Below are positions 1 to 8,981 of a stretch of DNA of 64,000 bases, one piece after another. The first letter of the stretch is position 1. Every line of letters begins with the position of its first letter. The stretch spans positions 3,038,001-3,102,000 of the forward strand of contig NZ_JADBEJ010000005.1 of NCBI RefSeq assembly GCF_014873915.1, given 5' to 3'. The DNA comes from Amycolatopsis roodepoortensis. GTDB lineage: Bacteria; Actinomycetota; Actinomycetes; Mycobacteriales; Pseudonocardiaceae. The position numbers and the translations under genes are program-made. The notes under the pieces were generated by a model. It was not told where the DNA came from and made no database searches. It saw nothing but the letters and a program-made list of their open reading frames with translations.

Positions 1-487
1 GGTCGTCACGGGGCACGCCGATCAGTTCGCACAGCACGGCTCCCGGCACCTCGTCGGCGACGAGCTCGATCACGTCGGCGGGGGATCCCTCGTCCTCCAT
101 GGCGTCGAGCCGTTCCGTCACGATCTGCTCGATGTACGGCTCCATGCGCCGCATCTTCCGCAGAGTGAATCCGGGGGTCAGCTTCTGCCGCATCCGGGTG
201 TGCTCGGGCGGGTCGTAGTCCATCAGGTTGCCGACGAGCTCCTGCGGACGGAAGATGCCCTGCCCGCCGACCTCGTCCTGCTCGTGCCAGCGGCGCCGGG
301 TGCTGAATCGCTTGTGGTCGCCCAAAACCTGGCGGACGACCGAGTGGCCCGCGGCCATCCAGATGGTTTCGGCGTCCGCCCCGGTGCCCACCGTGACCTT
401 CGACAGCGGCCCGGCGGCGCGCAGTTCGTCCGCCGGATCGAGGTCCTGCCTGCGGATGTGCAGCGGACGCGTGTCCTCACCACTCAA
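1..487 (-). CDS. oxyB: OxyB-type cytochrome P450 of glycopeptide cross-linking (5' part only)
   Basis: This is the N-terminal ~162 residues of a P450; the gene runs off the left edge. OxyB enzymes install the first aryl-ether ring (residues 4 and 6) on the carrier-bound heptapeptide. The start is read as TTG at 487-485, giving MSGEDTRPLHIRRQ, which resembles the N-terminus I recall for vancomycin OxyB. A GAGGAG Shine-Dalgarno sits about 8 nt upstream. A GTG at 483 is in a frame that does not encode a P450. Visible features include DYDPPEHTR (helix C region) and GVPRDD, the PRDD motif of Oxy enzymes that dock on the X domain. The I-helix, ExxR and heme loop lie outside the window. The start overlaps the oxyE stop by 11 bp, so the two are translationally coupled. 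Assignment as OxyB rather than OxyC rests on remembered similarity. Confidence 0.88.
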   Translation of the reverse strand, partial: MSGEDTRPLHIRRQDLDPADELRAAGPLSKVTVGTGADAETIWMAAGHSVVRQVLGDHKRFSTRRRWHEQDEVGGQGIFRPQELVGNLMDYDPPEHTRMRQKLTPGFTLRKMRRMEPYIEQIVTERLDAMEDEGSPADVIELVADEVPGAVLCELIGVPRDD

Positions 488-1634
488 CGGGGAGCTCCTC
501 GATGTTGAACGGGGCGGGTTTGCCCGCCACGAACCGCAGTTCCTCCTCCGGGACCGCCAGCCGCAGTGCCGGGAACCGGCGCGCCAGAATCGGCAGCGCG
601 ACCCGCAGTTCGAGCCTCGCCAGCGGGGCCCCGACGCAGTGGTGGATGCCGTGCCCGAAGGCGAGATGCCCCGGGCTGTTCTCACGGGTGATGTCGAACT
701 TGTCGCCGAGCGCGCGGTTGACCGCCAGCATCGAGCAGGTCAGCACGTCACCGGCGTGGATGTCGTAGCCGGCGATGTTCAGGTCGACGAGTGCGGTCCG
801 TGGAGAAGGCGCTTCGACGATCGTCGGAAAGCGAAGGACTTCTTCGGTCGCGCTGTCCACCAGTTCCGGGCGCTCGCGCAGCAGCGAGAGCTGCGCCGGG
901 TTCGTCGCGAACAGGAGCACCGCCATCGCCAGCTGGGCGGCCATCTGCTCGACGGCCACGATCAGGATCGCCTCGGCGAGCCCCGAAAGTTCCTCGTCGC
1001 TGACCTTGTCGCCGTGCTCGCGCACGATGAAGCCGATCAGCTCGTCGCCGGGATCGCGGCGTTCGCGGGCGGCGAGCTTTTCGCAGTAGTTGACGACACC
1101 GAGGCTCGACTGGGCCCGCTGCTTGGGGATCCGGCTCTCCCGGCTGTCGCGGATCATCCGCGACAGATCGGCCTGGTCGTCACGCGGGACACCGAGGAAC
1201 TCACAGGCGATCAGCGCCGGGATGGGCCAGCCCGCGTACCGGACGAAGTCGATCGGCGAACCCATGCTCTCCAGATCGTCGAGGCCCTCTTCGATGACTT
1301 CCTCGACCCGCGGCCGCAACCGCTCGATCCGCCGGACGCTGAACGCCCCGGCCACTGTCCCGCGCAGGCGGGTGTGGTCGGGCGGGTCGTAGGCCTGCAG
1401 GATCCCCGGCAGGTGGGCGCGGTCCGCCTCGTCGTCGACCGGCCGCATCGAGCTGAACCGCGTGGCGTCGGCGAGGATCTCGCGCACCTCGTCGTATCCG
1501 GTGACCAACCATTGCCTGCGGCCGTTCAGCCCGGTCTCCGTGTCGTACCTGTGCAGCGGGCCCTCTTGATGCAACGCCCAGAGCTCCGGCGCCGGATCGA
1601 GCCGGATCCGCTGATGCGGCAAGGGGACTACCAT
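477..1634 (-). CDS. oxyE: OxyE-type cytochrome P450 (residue 1-3 aryl-ether cross-link)
   Basis: The product is a 385-aa P450. OxyE enzymes join the aromatic residues 1 and 3 of teicoplanin/ristocetin-type peptides and are absent from vancomycin-type clusters. The ATG at 1634 follows GAGGAG and gives MVVPLPHQRIRLDP, the N-terminus typical of OxyE. Motifs are YDPPDHTR, GVPRDDQADLS (X-domain docking PRDD), ExxR as EVLRF, and the heme loop FGHGIHHCVG. The I-helix reads IVAVEQMAAQ and lacks the usual acid/threonine pair, as is common in Oxy enzymes acting on carrier-bound peptides. It lies 23 bp after oxyA and overlaps oxyB, so the P450s form one transcription unit. Its presence agrees with Hpg at position 1 and Dpg at position 3 predicted from the NRPS. 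OxyE is more likely than OxyA because OxyA is the preceding gene. Confidence 0.88.
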   Translation of the reverse strand: MVVPLPHQRIRLDPAPELWALHQEGPLHRYDTETGLNGRRQWLVTGYDEVREILADATRFSSMRPVDDEADRAHLPGILQAYDPPDHTRLRGTVAGAFSVRRIERLRPRVEEVIEEGLDDLESMGSPIDFVRYAGWPIPALIACEFLGVPRDDQADLSRMIRDSRESRIPKQRAQSSLGVVNYCEKLAARERRDPGDELIGFIVREHGDKVSDEELSGLAEAILIVAVEQMAAQLAMAVLLFATNPAQLSLLRERPELVDSATEEVLRFPTIVEAPSPRTALVDLNIAGYDIHAGDVLTCSMLAVNRALGDKFDITRENSPGHLAFGHGIHHCVGAPLARLELRVALPILARRFPALRLAVPEEELRFVAGKPAPFNIEELPVEW

Positions 1635-1657
1635 GATTCTCCTCAGGCTTTCTGGCG

Positions 1658-2833
1658 TTACCAGTCGAGCGGCAGGGCTTCCACGTCGAACGGTGGCGGT
1701 CCGAACTTGAGCTTGCGATCGGGCTCGGCGAGCCTCAGCTTGGGAAAACGCCGCGCCAGCGCGGGAATCGCCTCCCGGAACACCATCTCCGCCAGCGGCC
1801 TGCCGAGGCAGTGGTGGATCCCGTGCCCGAACGAGACATGCGGTGACTTCTCCCGGGTGATGTCGAATTCGTCCTCCGGCGCGGGGAACTTCGCCCGGTT
1901 CGCGCCGAGCAGGGAACACGTGACGGTGTCACCGGCCTTGACCAGACGGCCGCCGATCGTCACGTCCTCCTTCGCGATACGCGGGTGGAGCTTCTCGTCG
2001 GTGGTCAGATACCGGTTCAGCTCCTCCAGCCAGTCCGGGATCGTGTCCGGCTGCTCCCGCAGGATGTCGAACTGCTCCGGGAAATCGACCATCAGCAACG
2101 CGCCCGCCGCGAGGAACCGGGCGACCTGGTCGCCACCGGCGCCCATGATGAACGCGGCCACCCCGGCCAGTTCCGCGTCGGTGATCTCGTCGCCGTGTTC
2201 GCGCACCACGACGCCGAACAGGTCGTCACCGGGATCGCGCCGCACGCGGGCGACGGCCTTGTTCATGTACTGCATGTACTTGTTGCCCGCCGCGTTGCGC
2301 CGTTTGTCGGTCCGCTCGGTGCGACTGGCGTGCAGGGTGCGGGACAGGTCCGCCTGGTCGTCCCGCGGGATGCCGAGGAAGTCGCAGGTCGCCGTCGTGG
2401 CGATCGCCCAGCCGAAGTGCGGGACGAAATCCACCGGACCGCCCATGTCCTCGATGGTGTCCAAGACGTCTTCGACGATCTGCGCGACCTCGGGCCGGAA
2501 GTCCTTCATCCGCCGCATGGTGAACGGCGGGGTGACCAACCGGCGCAGCCGCGTGTGGTCCGGCGGGTCGTAGTGGGTGAGGAAGCCGGGCCACGCGATT
2601 CCTGCCGCGGTGCCTCCGTAGATCAGGCGCGCGCTGAACTTGTCCGAGCTGAGGACCTGGCGGACCTCGTCGTAGCCGGTGGCGAGCCACGCCGTCCGCC
2701 GTTCGCCGTCTTCCTCGGTGCCCAAGGCGGAGATGGGGCCTTCGGCCATCAGGGAAAGGAGTTCGGCCCCCGGGTCGAAACGGTTCCTCCGGTGGATTTC
2801 CAAGCCCTTGACGACGTTGAGCTCCTCGAACAC
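1658..2833 (-). CDS. oxyA: OxyA-type cytochrome P450 (residue 2-4 aryl-ether cross-link)
   Basis: The product is a 391-aa P450 that in GPA pathways forms the ring between residues 2 and 4 on the peptidyl carrier of module 7. The start is taken as GTG at 2833 (VFEELNVVKG), preceded by AAAGGA at a spacing of about 6 nt; upstream in-frame codons lack a ribosome site. Motifs seen are YDPPDHTR, GIPRDDQADLS (PRDD docking motif), ExxR as ELNRY and heme loop FGHGIHHCLG. The I-helix GAGGDQVARFL matches my memory of vancomycin OxyA. It is first of the P450 run, but 325 bp of noncoding DNA containing two palindromes and a StrR/Bbr-type box separates it from the MbtH gene. That makes a dedicated promoter here likely. 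Confidence 0.9.
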   Translation of the reverse strand: MFEELNVVKGLEIHRRNRFDPGAELLSLMAEGPISALGTEEDGERRTAWLATGYDEVRQVLSSDKFSARLIYGGTAAGIAWPGFLTHYDPPDHTRLRRLVTPPFTMRRMKDFRPEVAQIVEDVLDTIEDMGGPVDFVPHFGWAIATTATCDFLGIPRDDQADLSRTLHASRTERTDKRRNAAGNKYMQYMNKAVARVRRDPGDDLFGVVVREHGDEITDAELAGVAAFIMGAGGDQVARFLAAGALLMVDFPEQFDILREQPDTIPDWLEELNRYLTTDEKLHPRIAKEDVTIGGRLVKAGDTVTCSLLGANRAKFPAPEDEFDITREKSPHVSFGHGIHHCLGRPLAEMVFREAIPALARRFPKLRLAEPDRKLKFGPPPFDVEALPLDW

Positions 2834-2969
2834 GGCAGTTCCTTTCGCGATCGGGGCCGGCGCGCGCGGGAATGATGTTCTCGGCTTGGGCGGACGAGCG
2901 TCGAGTTCGTCCAACCGGCCGGAGCTGGGCGTGTTTCTCGTTCCGGACCCTCGCTACTCGGGCCGGAGC

Positions 2970-3026
2970 GTGTCGCGAAAGCCACTTTCGGGACGTCAGA
3001 TGTCTCGAAAGTGGCTTTCGCGACAC
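2970..3026. repeat. Palindrome of the GCGAAAGCCACTTTCG family
   Basis: Arms of 25 nt with one mismatch flank a 7-nt loop. Each arm contains the core GCGAAAGCCACTTTCG, itself nearly self-complementary. The same core occurs at 21302-21358 and 32956-32972. It may act as a terminator or be a dispersed REP-like element. Confidence 0.85.
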
Positions 3027-3055
3027 GGTCGCGATCGGGAGCGGGCTCCGGCGGG

Positions 3056-3099
3056 TCGTGAGTGGCGATTCGGGTTCTAACCCGAATCGCCACTCACGA
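3056..3099. repeat. Palindrome of the GTGAGTGGC...GGTT/AACC...GCCACTCAC family
   Basis: Perfect 21-nt arms are separated by a 2-nt loop (CT). The outer CGTGAGTGGC and central GGTT/AACC are shared with palindromes at 8982-9027 and 21385-21436. The middle of each arm differs between copies but stays complementary within a copy. Confidence 0.88.
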
Positions 3100-3120
3100 G
3101 CACAAGCGGGCGCCGAGCTC

Positions 3121-3149
3121 GTCCAACCGCCCGGATTGAGCGGCTGGAC
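3121..3149 (-). promoter_or_regulatory. StrR/Bbr-type operator upstream of oxyA
   Basis: On the minus strand the site reads GTCCAG-N17-TTGGAC, an exact match to the consensus GTCCAR-N17-TTGGAC reported for the balhimycin regulator Bbr. It lies between the MbtH stop and oxyA, about 290 bp upstream of oxyA and in its orientation. The regulator encoded at 35302-36267 is the likely ligand. An oxyA-upstream site is also known in the balhimycin cluster, as I recall it. Confidence 0.8.
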
Positions 3150-3158
3150 ACCCTCAGC

Positions 3159-3368
3159 TCAGCCGTTGACTTCGGCGATCAGGCTCTTCGGCCGCAGGTC
3201 GGTCCAGTTCTCCTCGACGTAGGCGAGGCATTCCTGGCGCGAGGCCTCGCCGTGGACCCGGGTCCAGCCCGCGGGCACCTCGGCGAACGTCGGCCAGAGC
3301 GAGTGCTGGCCCTCGTCGTTCACCAGCACGAAAAAGGAACCGTCTTCGTTGTCAAAGGGGTTGCTCAT
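3159..3368 (-). CDS. MbtH-like protein, NRPS adenylation-domain partner
   Basis: The product is a 69-aa MbtH-family protein. These small cytosolic proteins bind adenylation domains and are needed for folding or activity of many NRPSs; in GPA pathways one also supports beta-hydroxytyrosine formation. The family signature is complete: SLWPTFAEVPAGW, an R..CL.Y segment and ENWTDLRPKSL. The ATG at 3368 follows AAAGGAAAAG. The gene starts 14 bp after the stop of the module-7 NRPS gene, so co-translation is likely, and an MbtH gene directly after the last NRPS gene is the standard GPA arrangement. Length is normal for the family. Confidence 0.95.
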   Translation of the reverse strand: MSNPFDNEDGSFFVLVNDEGQHSLWPTFAEVPAGWTRVHGEASRQECLAYVEENWTDLRPKSLIAEVNG

Positions 3369-3382
3369 GATCGCTTTTCCTT

Positions 3383-6300
3383 TCACGCGCCCGGCCGAGG
3401 CCGGAGCTTCTCGGCGACGATGGATCCAATCTGGACCAACGCCGCGGGTTGCACCATGTCGTAATGGTTGGTCGGGATCTCGTGGTGTTCGATCGTGCCG
3501 CTGGTGAAGTCCTTCCAGCCGGCGACGGCCTCCGACACGGGCAGGTGCGCCGGCCGGTCCTCCGAGGCGACGAACAGCAGAATGTCGCCGTTGAACGGCG
3601 ACGCCGTGTGCTGCGGCCCCACCTTCCAGAGGTTCTTCATGACCGCTTCCAGCCGTTCCCGGGCACCGGGGCCCTGGACCATGCCGCCCGCCAGCTCCAG
3701 ATCCTGCTGTTTCCGTTTCTGGAGGCCGTCTTCGTCGCGGGCCGCCTCCTCGGTCACCGTGCCGGTCGCGTTCCGTCCCATGTAGACGGGGTAGGCGTCG
3801 AGCAGCGCGAGCAGGCCGAGTTCCTCCCCCTCGGCTTCGAGCATCGCGGCCATCGCCTGCGCGATCCGGCCGCCGAGCGACCAGCCGAGAAGGTGATACG
3901 GCCCGGTCGGCTGCACGGCACGGATATGCGCCAGGTAGTCGGCCGCCATCTCTTCGACGCTCTCGGGCAGCCGTTCGGTCCGCGCGAGGCCGCGGGCCTG
4001 CACGCCGTAGACCGGCTGATTCGCGGGAAGATGCCGCAGCAGCGGCCCGTAGTTCCAGCTGAGCCCGCCGCTCGCGTGCACGCAGAACAGCGGCGGCCGG
4101 TCGCCGCCCGCCTGCAGCGGCAGCAGGATCTCGTAGTCGCCCGTCTTCACCGAGGTGCTCGTGCGCTTCCGCTCTCCCACCACGATCAGGGTCTTGGCCG
4201 GGGTCTTGCGAGCGAGCAGACCGGTGTTCAGCATCCGGTGTCCCGGCTCGCCGAACGGGCACGGCTCGCCCGTCTTGCCCTCGTCCACCGCCGGTCCGGT
4301 GACGTAGAGATCGCCGACGACGCCCGGGGCGACTGGTCGCTTCTGTCCGTCGAGCACCAGCGCGCCGAGCGGACCCAGCTCCGCGACCACTGACGGCACC
4401 TCGCCCGCCCACCGCGCAGGCGCGATCGCCGGACGGCCGCGTTCGGTCTCGTCGAGGAAGAGGTCCAGCTCGCTGAGCCGCCGCTGGGGGTCCTCCGCGA
4501 CCTGCTCCAGGACGTTGACCAGCCGCCGCGCGACCGATTTCGCCGTCGCCTCGTCGAAAAGATCCGCGGCGTAACGAAGAGTGCCTTCGAGACCGTCCTC
4601 GTCGAGCCGCTCGGTGAGCTTGAACGCGAGATCCAGTTCCGTGGCCTCGGTTCCGCCGGGTACGACGCTGGTGCGCAGCGCGGGCAGTTCCGCCGCGTCC
4701 CACGCGCCGATGTCCTCCTCGTCGATCTCCAGCCCCACCTGGAACACGGGGTGGCGGGACAGCGAGGCGGGCAGGTCCAGCAGGTCGACGATCCGCTCGA
4801 ACGGCACGTCCAGCTGCTGACGCGCACCCCGGACGGCCTCCTGCACCCGCGTGACGACCTCGAGGAAGGTCGGGTCGCCGGAGAGATCCGTACGCAGGGC
4901 CAGCGGCCGGGCGAACGGCCCGATCATCGGTTCGAGGTCGATGAGGTCCTCGTCCCGCGCCAGTTTCGTGCCGATCACCAGGTCTTCGCCCGCGCCGAAT
5001 TTGCTCAGCAGCATCGCGAGCCCCGCGTGCACGACGTGGATCGTTTCCGCGCCGAGCCTTTCCACCGCTTCGGTCAGCCGTTCGTACGGCTCGGCGCCCA
5101 GCCGCAGCGCGACCGCGCCCGCCCGTCGCGACGGGACCGCCGGACGCGGCCGGTCGAACGGGAGCACCGTCTCGCCTTCGATTCCGGTGAGGGTGTCCCG
5201 CCAGAAGACGACCTGTTCGTTGATCAGGCTGCCTTGTTCGTCCTCGTCCGCGAGGAGCCGCTGCTCCCAGATCGCGTAGTCGGCGAACTGCAGCGCCAGC
5301 GGCGCGCGCTCGGGAACGCGGCCAGAACGCCGTGCGCCGTACGCGGCCGACAGATCGCGGAAGAAGACGTCGAGCGAATCGTCGTCGGCGAGGATCCGGT
5401 GCAGCCGCAGATGCAGCACGTGTTCCTTTTCCCCCAGCGCGAACAGATCGCAGCGCCAAGGAACTTCGGCGGTGAGGTCGAAGACCGACGCGCGCAGCCC
5501 GGCGAGCAGACCGGGGAGTTCGTCCTCGGTGGCGGGCACCGGGGTCAGCTCGATGGCCGCGGGCTCGTGGACCAGCTGCCGGACGTTCTGCGCGTCCCCG
5601 GGGAACGTCGTGCGCAGCACCTCGTGCCGGGTCGCGACGTCGCCGAGCGCGGCCGCCAGCGCGGCCACGTCGAGCCTGCCGCGCAGGCGCAGCGCGACCG
5701 AGATCTGCAGTCCGGCGGTCTCCTCACCGGGATTGGCCAGCAGCCAGGCACGCAGCTGCCGCGCGGTGAGCGGAACCCGCTCGGGCCGCTCGGCGGGCTC
5801 CAGCGCGGGACGGGACTTCGCGGCGAGCGCCCTGGCGACACCGGCGGGCGTCGGCGAGGAGAACAGCTGCCGGATGGGCAGATCCACGCCGATCACCTCG
5901 CGGATCCGCGCGATGAGCCGCATCGCCAGCGCCGAACTGCCGCCGAGATCGTGGAAAGCGTCGTCGACACCCACGTTGTCGACGCCGAGGATCTCCGAGA
6001 ACAGCTCACAGAGCACCTTCTCGGATTCGCTCTCCGGCGCCTTCTCCGACGCACGCCCCGCGAGATCCGGGGCGGGCAGCGCGCGGCGGTCGACCTTTCC
6101 GTTGGGAGTGACCGGAAGGCCGGGCAGGGCGACGACCGCCATCGGGACCATGTACGCGGGCAGCACGAGACCCAGCTGCCGCTTGATCTCCTCCGGGCCG
6201 GCGTCGCCGCCGTCGGAGACGAAGTACCCGACCAGCCGCTTCTCGCCCGGCTGGTCCTCGCGCGCCATGACGACGGCTTCGACCACGCCCGGCTGGGCGG

Positions 6301-8932
6301 CCAGCACGGATTCGACCTCGCCCAGTTCGACCCGGTAGCCGCGGATCTTCACCTGGTCGTCGGCGCGTTCGAGGAACACGACCTCGCCGTCGCGGGTCCA
6401 GCGGGCCAGGTCGCCGGTGCGGTACATGCGTTCGCCCGGGAGGAACGGGCACGCCACGAAACGCTCGGACGTCAGGCCCGGGCTGTCGAGATATCCGCGC
6501 GCCAGCCCCGTTCCCGCGATGTACAGCTCGCCCGCCACGCCAGGGGCGACCGGGCGCAGGAAGGCGTCGAGGATGTAGATCCGGCGGTTCGTCATGGGGT
6601 GACCGATCGGCAGTTCCCGGTCGACGACGTCGCCGGGTTCGATCGGGAGCCACGTCGCGCACAGGGTGGTCTCGGTCGGGCCGTAGGTGTTGCGCACCCG
6701 AAGGTTCGGCTGGGCCCGGCGCAGGTTCTCCACGGACTGCGCGGGAACGACGTCGCCGCCGGTGCCGATTTCGACCAGGCCGTCGAAGCATTCCGGCGAG
6801 GTCTCCGCGAGCGCCCGGAAGGTACCGGCGGTGAGGTGCACGTAGTTCGCGCCGCGGGCGACGGCCTGCCGCACCCCGGCCGCGTCGAGCACGCCGGGCT
6901 CGGTGAGCAGGACGCGGGCACCCGTCGAAAGCGGCACCCACATCGCGTACAGCGATGGGTCGAAGACGTGCGTCGCGTGCATGAGGACGCCGTCGCCGGG
7001 CCCGATCTGCCAGCCCTGGTCGCCGGCCAGACCCGCCACGCCACCGTGCGGGATCCCCACGCCCTTGGGCAGGCCGGTGGAGCCGGAGGTGTACATGACG
7101 TACGCCAGATCGTCCGCGCTGAGCCGGAATTCCGGTGCCGTGGCGGCGGAAGCGTCGATGGCGGCCCGCGTTTCCGGGGCGTCGAGGACGATCGTGTCCT
7201 TCGGCACGACGCCGCTGGTCGCCTGCGTGCACACCACGACCGAGACCGCGGAGTCGTCGAGGATGAACGCGATCCGCTCGGCCGGGTACTCGACGTCCAC
7301 CGGGACGTAGGCGGCTCCCGCCTTCCAGATCGCCAGGAACGCGATGATCAGCTCCGGCGACCGTTCCATCGCCACGCCGACACGGTCACCGCGGCCGACA
7401 CCGCGGTCGGCGAGGTACGCGGCCAGCCGGTTCGAGGCCTGGTCGACCTCGGCGTAGGTGAGGTCCGCACCCGCGGCGTCGGTGATCGCCACCGCCTCGG
7501 GCGCCTCGGTCACCCGCCGCGCGAACAGTTCGACGACGGAGTCGCCCGGCACGGGTCCCTCGGTCGCGTTGAATTCGTCGACCACCAGGGCGCGTTCGGC
7601 CTCGCTCAGCAGCGTCAACCGGCCGACGAGGACGTCGGGCTCGGCGACCAGCCGTTCCAGCACGCGGGCCAGCGCGCCGACGACGGACCCGGCGACCTTC
7701 TCGTCGAACAGGCCGCGGTCGTAGTCGAGGATGAGCGGCATCTGCTCACCCGGGCCGGTGACCAGGGTGAACGGGTAGTGCGAGGAATTGCGTCCCCGCT
7801 TGACCGGACGCAGGGTCAGGCCGTCGTGCGCCTGCCCGAGGCCCTTGCGGGGGAAGTTCTCGTAGATGACGAGCGTGTCGAACACCGCGCCGGGACCGAC
7901 GACGGCCTGCACGTCCTGGAGGCCGAGGTGCTGGTGCGCCATGAGCGCCGACTGGTCGCGCTGTAGTTCGGCGAAGAGGTCGACCGCGCGCTTCGCGCCG
8001 TCGAGCCGCACCCGCACCGGCAGGGTGTTGAGCAGCTGGCCGACCATCGACTCGACACCCGCCAGTTCGGCGGGACGGCCCGAAGCGGTCGCGCCGAACA
8101 CGACGTCGGTGCGGCCGGCGAGCTGTGACAGCACGACGGCCCACGCGCCCTGCACGACGGTGTTGAGTGTGAGGTCGTGGCCGCGCGCGAAATTCGCCAG
8201 CCCGTCGGTGAGTTCCGTGGACAGCTCGACGATCTCGGTGTCGATCTCCGGCACCCGGCCGGGATCGGCGGGCGCGACCGCGGTGGGCGTGTCGGCCCCG
8301 GCGAACTCCTCGCGCCAGGCCGCGCGGGCGATCTCCTTGTCCTGCTTGCCGAGCCAGGCGAGATAGTCCCGATAGGACACTGTGGGCGGCAGCCCGGACG
8401 CGTCCCCGCCCGCGGCGTAGATCGCGGCGAGTTCGCGGTGGATGATCGGCATCGACCAGCCGTCGGTCAGCACGTGGTGCAGGGTGTGCACCAGCCGGTG
8501 GCGGTCCGGGCCGAGCCGGATCAGGTGCAGCTTCATCAGCGGCGCCACCTCGATGCGGAGCCGCTCGGCCAGCTCGTCCGCGGCCAGCCGGTCCACTTCG
8601 CTTTCGAGGATCTCCTCCGGCAGCCCGGTCAGATCCGTTTCGCGCCAAGGGATCTGCGCGTCCCGCGTGATGACCTGCACCATCTGCGCGCCGCTGACGT
8701 AACGGAAACAGGCCCGCAGCGCGGCGTGCCGGTCGACCAGCACCTGCCACGTCGCCCGCAGCAGCGCGGCGTCGAGCGGGCCGTCGATGCCGTAGACGGT
8801 CTGCACGGTGTAGGTGTCGGGCCCGTCGTCGTCGAGCGCGGTGTGATAGAGCATTCCCTCCTGCAGCGGGGAAAGAGGCCAGACGTCCTCCACGCTGGAA
8901 CGCGGCTTCGCGCGAGTGTCGTCAACGGTCAC
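3383..8932 (-). CDS. Glycopeptide NRPS subunit, module 7 (C-A-T-X-TE)
   Basis: The 1849-aa subunit adds residue 7 and releases the peptide. Domains: condensation (~15-435, HHVLTDG), adenylation (~465-950), carrier (~970-1035, LGGSSALAM), X domain (~1050-1490) and thioesterase (~1600-1849, nucleophile in GWSLGG). The A pocket reads as D-P-Y-H-G-G-T-L-C, the 3,5-dihydroxyphenylglycine (Dpg) code. The X domain has HRILADD instead of HHxxxDG, so it cannot condense; X domains recruit the Oxy P450s. Between X and TE, about residues 1515-1590, lies what looks like a fragment of an adenylation domain. The start is GTG at 8932 with AAGGAG 6 nt upstream; an in-frame TTG at 8995 has no ribosome site and lies inside a palindrome. 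The MbtH gene follows 14 bp downstream. Confidence 0.95.
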   Translation of the reverse strand: MTVDDTRAKPRSSVEDVWPLSPLQEGMLYHTALDDDGPDTYTVQTVYGIDGPLDAALLRATWQVLVDRHAALRACFRYVSGAQMVQVITRDAQIPWRETDLTGLPEEILESEVDRLAADELAERLRIEVAPLMKLHLIRLGPDRHRLVHTLHHVLTDGWSMPIIHRELAAIYAAGGDASGLPPTVSYRDYLAWLGKQDKEIARAAWREEFAGADTPTAVAPADPGRVPEIDTEIVELSTELTDGLANFARGHDLTLNTVVQGAWAVVLSQLAGRTDVVFGATASGRPAELAGVESMVGQLLNTLPVRVRLDGAKRAVDLFAELQRDQSALMAHQHLGLQDVQAVVGPGAVFDTLVIYENFPRKGLGQAHDGLTLRPVKRGRNSSHYPFTLVTGPGEQMPLILDYDRGLFDEKVAGSVVGALARVLERLVAEPDVLVGRLTLLSEAERALVVDEFNATEGPVPGDSVVELFARRVTEAPEAVAITDAAGADLTYAEVDQASNRLAAYLADRGVGRGDRVGVAMERSPELIIAFLAIWKAGAAYVPVDVEYPAERIAFILDDSAVSVVVCTQATSGVVPKDTIVLDAPETRAAIDASAATAPEFRLSADDLAYVMYTSGSTGLPKGVGIPHGGVAGLAGDQGWQIGPGDGVLMHATHVFDPSLYAMWVPLSTGARVLLTEPGVLDAAGVRQAVARGANYVHLTAGTFRALAETSPECFDGLVEIGTGGDVVPAQSVENLRRAQPNLRVRNTYGPTETTLCATWLPIEPGDVVDRELPIGHPMTNRRIYILDAFLRPVAPGVAGELYIAGTGLARGYLDSPGLTSERFVACPFLPGERMYRTGDLARWTRDGEVVFLERADDQVKIRGYRVELGEVESVLAAQPGVVEAVVMAREDQPGEKRLVGYFVSDGGDAGPEEIKRQLGLVLPAYMVPMAVVALPGLPVTPNGKVDRRALPAPDLAGRASEKAPESESEKVLCELFSEILGVDNVGVDDAFHDLGGSSALAMRLIARIREVIGVDLPIRQLFSSPTPAGVARALAAKSRPALEPAERPERVPLTARQLRAWLLANPGEETAGLQISVALRLRGRLDVAALAAALGDVATRHEVLRTTFPGDAQNVRQLVHEPAAIELTPVPATEDELPGLLAGLRASVFDLTAEVPWRCDLFALGEKEHVLHLRLHRILADDDSLDVFFRDLSAAYGARRSGRVPERAPLALQFADYAIWEQRLLADEDEQGSLINEQVVFWRDTLTGIEGETVLPFDRPRPAVPSRRAGAVALRLGAEPYERLTEAVERLGAETIHVVHAGLAMLLSKFGAGEDLVIGTKLARDEDLIDLEPMIGPFARPLALRTDLSGDPTFLEVVTRVQEAVRGARQQLDVPFERIVDLLDLPASLSRHPVFQVGLEIDEEDIGAWDAAELPALRTSVVPGGTEATELDLAFKLTERLDEDGLEGTLRYAADLFDEATAKSVARRLVNVLEQVAEDPQRRLSELDLFLDETERGRPAIAPARWAGEVPSVVAELGPLGALVLDGQKRPVAPGVVGDLYVTGPAVDEGKTGEPCPFGEPGHRMLNTGLLARKTPAKTLIVVGERKRTSTSVKTGDYEILLPLQAGGDRPPLFCVHASGGLSWNYGPLLRHLPANQPVYGVQARGLARTERLPESVEEMAADYLAHIRAVQPTGPYHLLGWSLGGRIAQAMAAMLEAEGEELGLLALLDAYPVYMGRNATGTVTEEAARDEDGLQKRKQQDLELAGGMVQGPGARERLEAVMKNLWKVGPQHTASPFNGDILLFVASEDRPAHLPVSEAVAGWKDFTSGTIEHHEIPTNHYDMVQPAALVQIGSIVAEKLRPRPGA

Positions 8933-8981
8933 GATCTGCTCCTTGGTGAAGTGGGTGAGTGAACTCGCGTTCGCGATGGGG

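Larger units (their letters stand above)
2834..3158. other. oxyA upstream region (325 bp, no gene)
   Basis: This noncoding stretch holds two long palindromes (2970-3026 and 3056-3099) and one Bbr-type operator (3121-3149). A second copy of the operator's left half with flank, GAGTTCGTCCAACCGGCCGG at about 2902-2921, lies nearer oxyA but has no partner half-site at 17-bp spacing. No convincing open frame was found. Confidence 0.7.

Noticed and set aside
3159..5459. A 766-codon minus-strand frame ending in the MbtH sequence
   Set aside because: Only the last 69 codons are the MbtH protein; the rest lies out of frame inside the module-7 gene, whose TE domain is in another frame.
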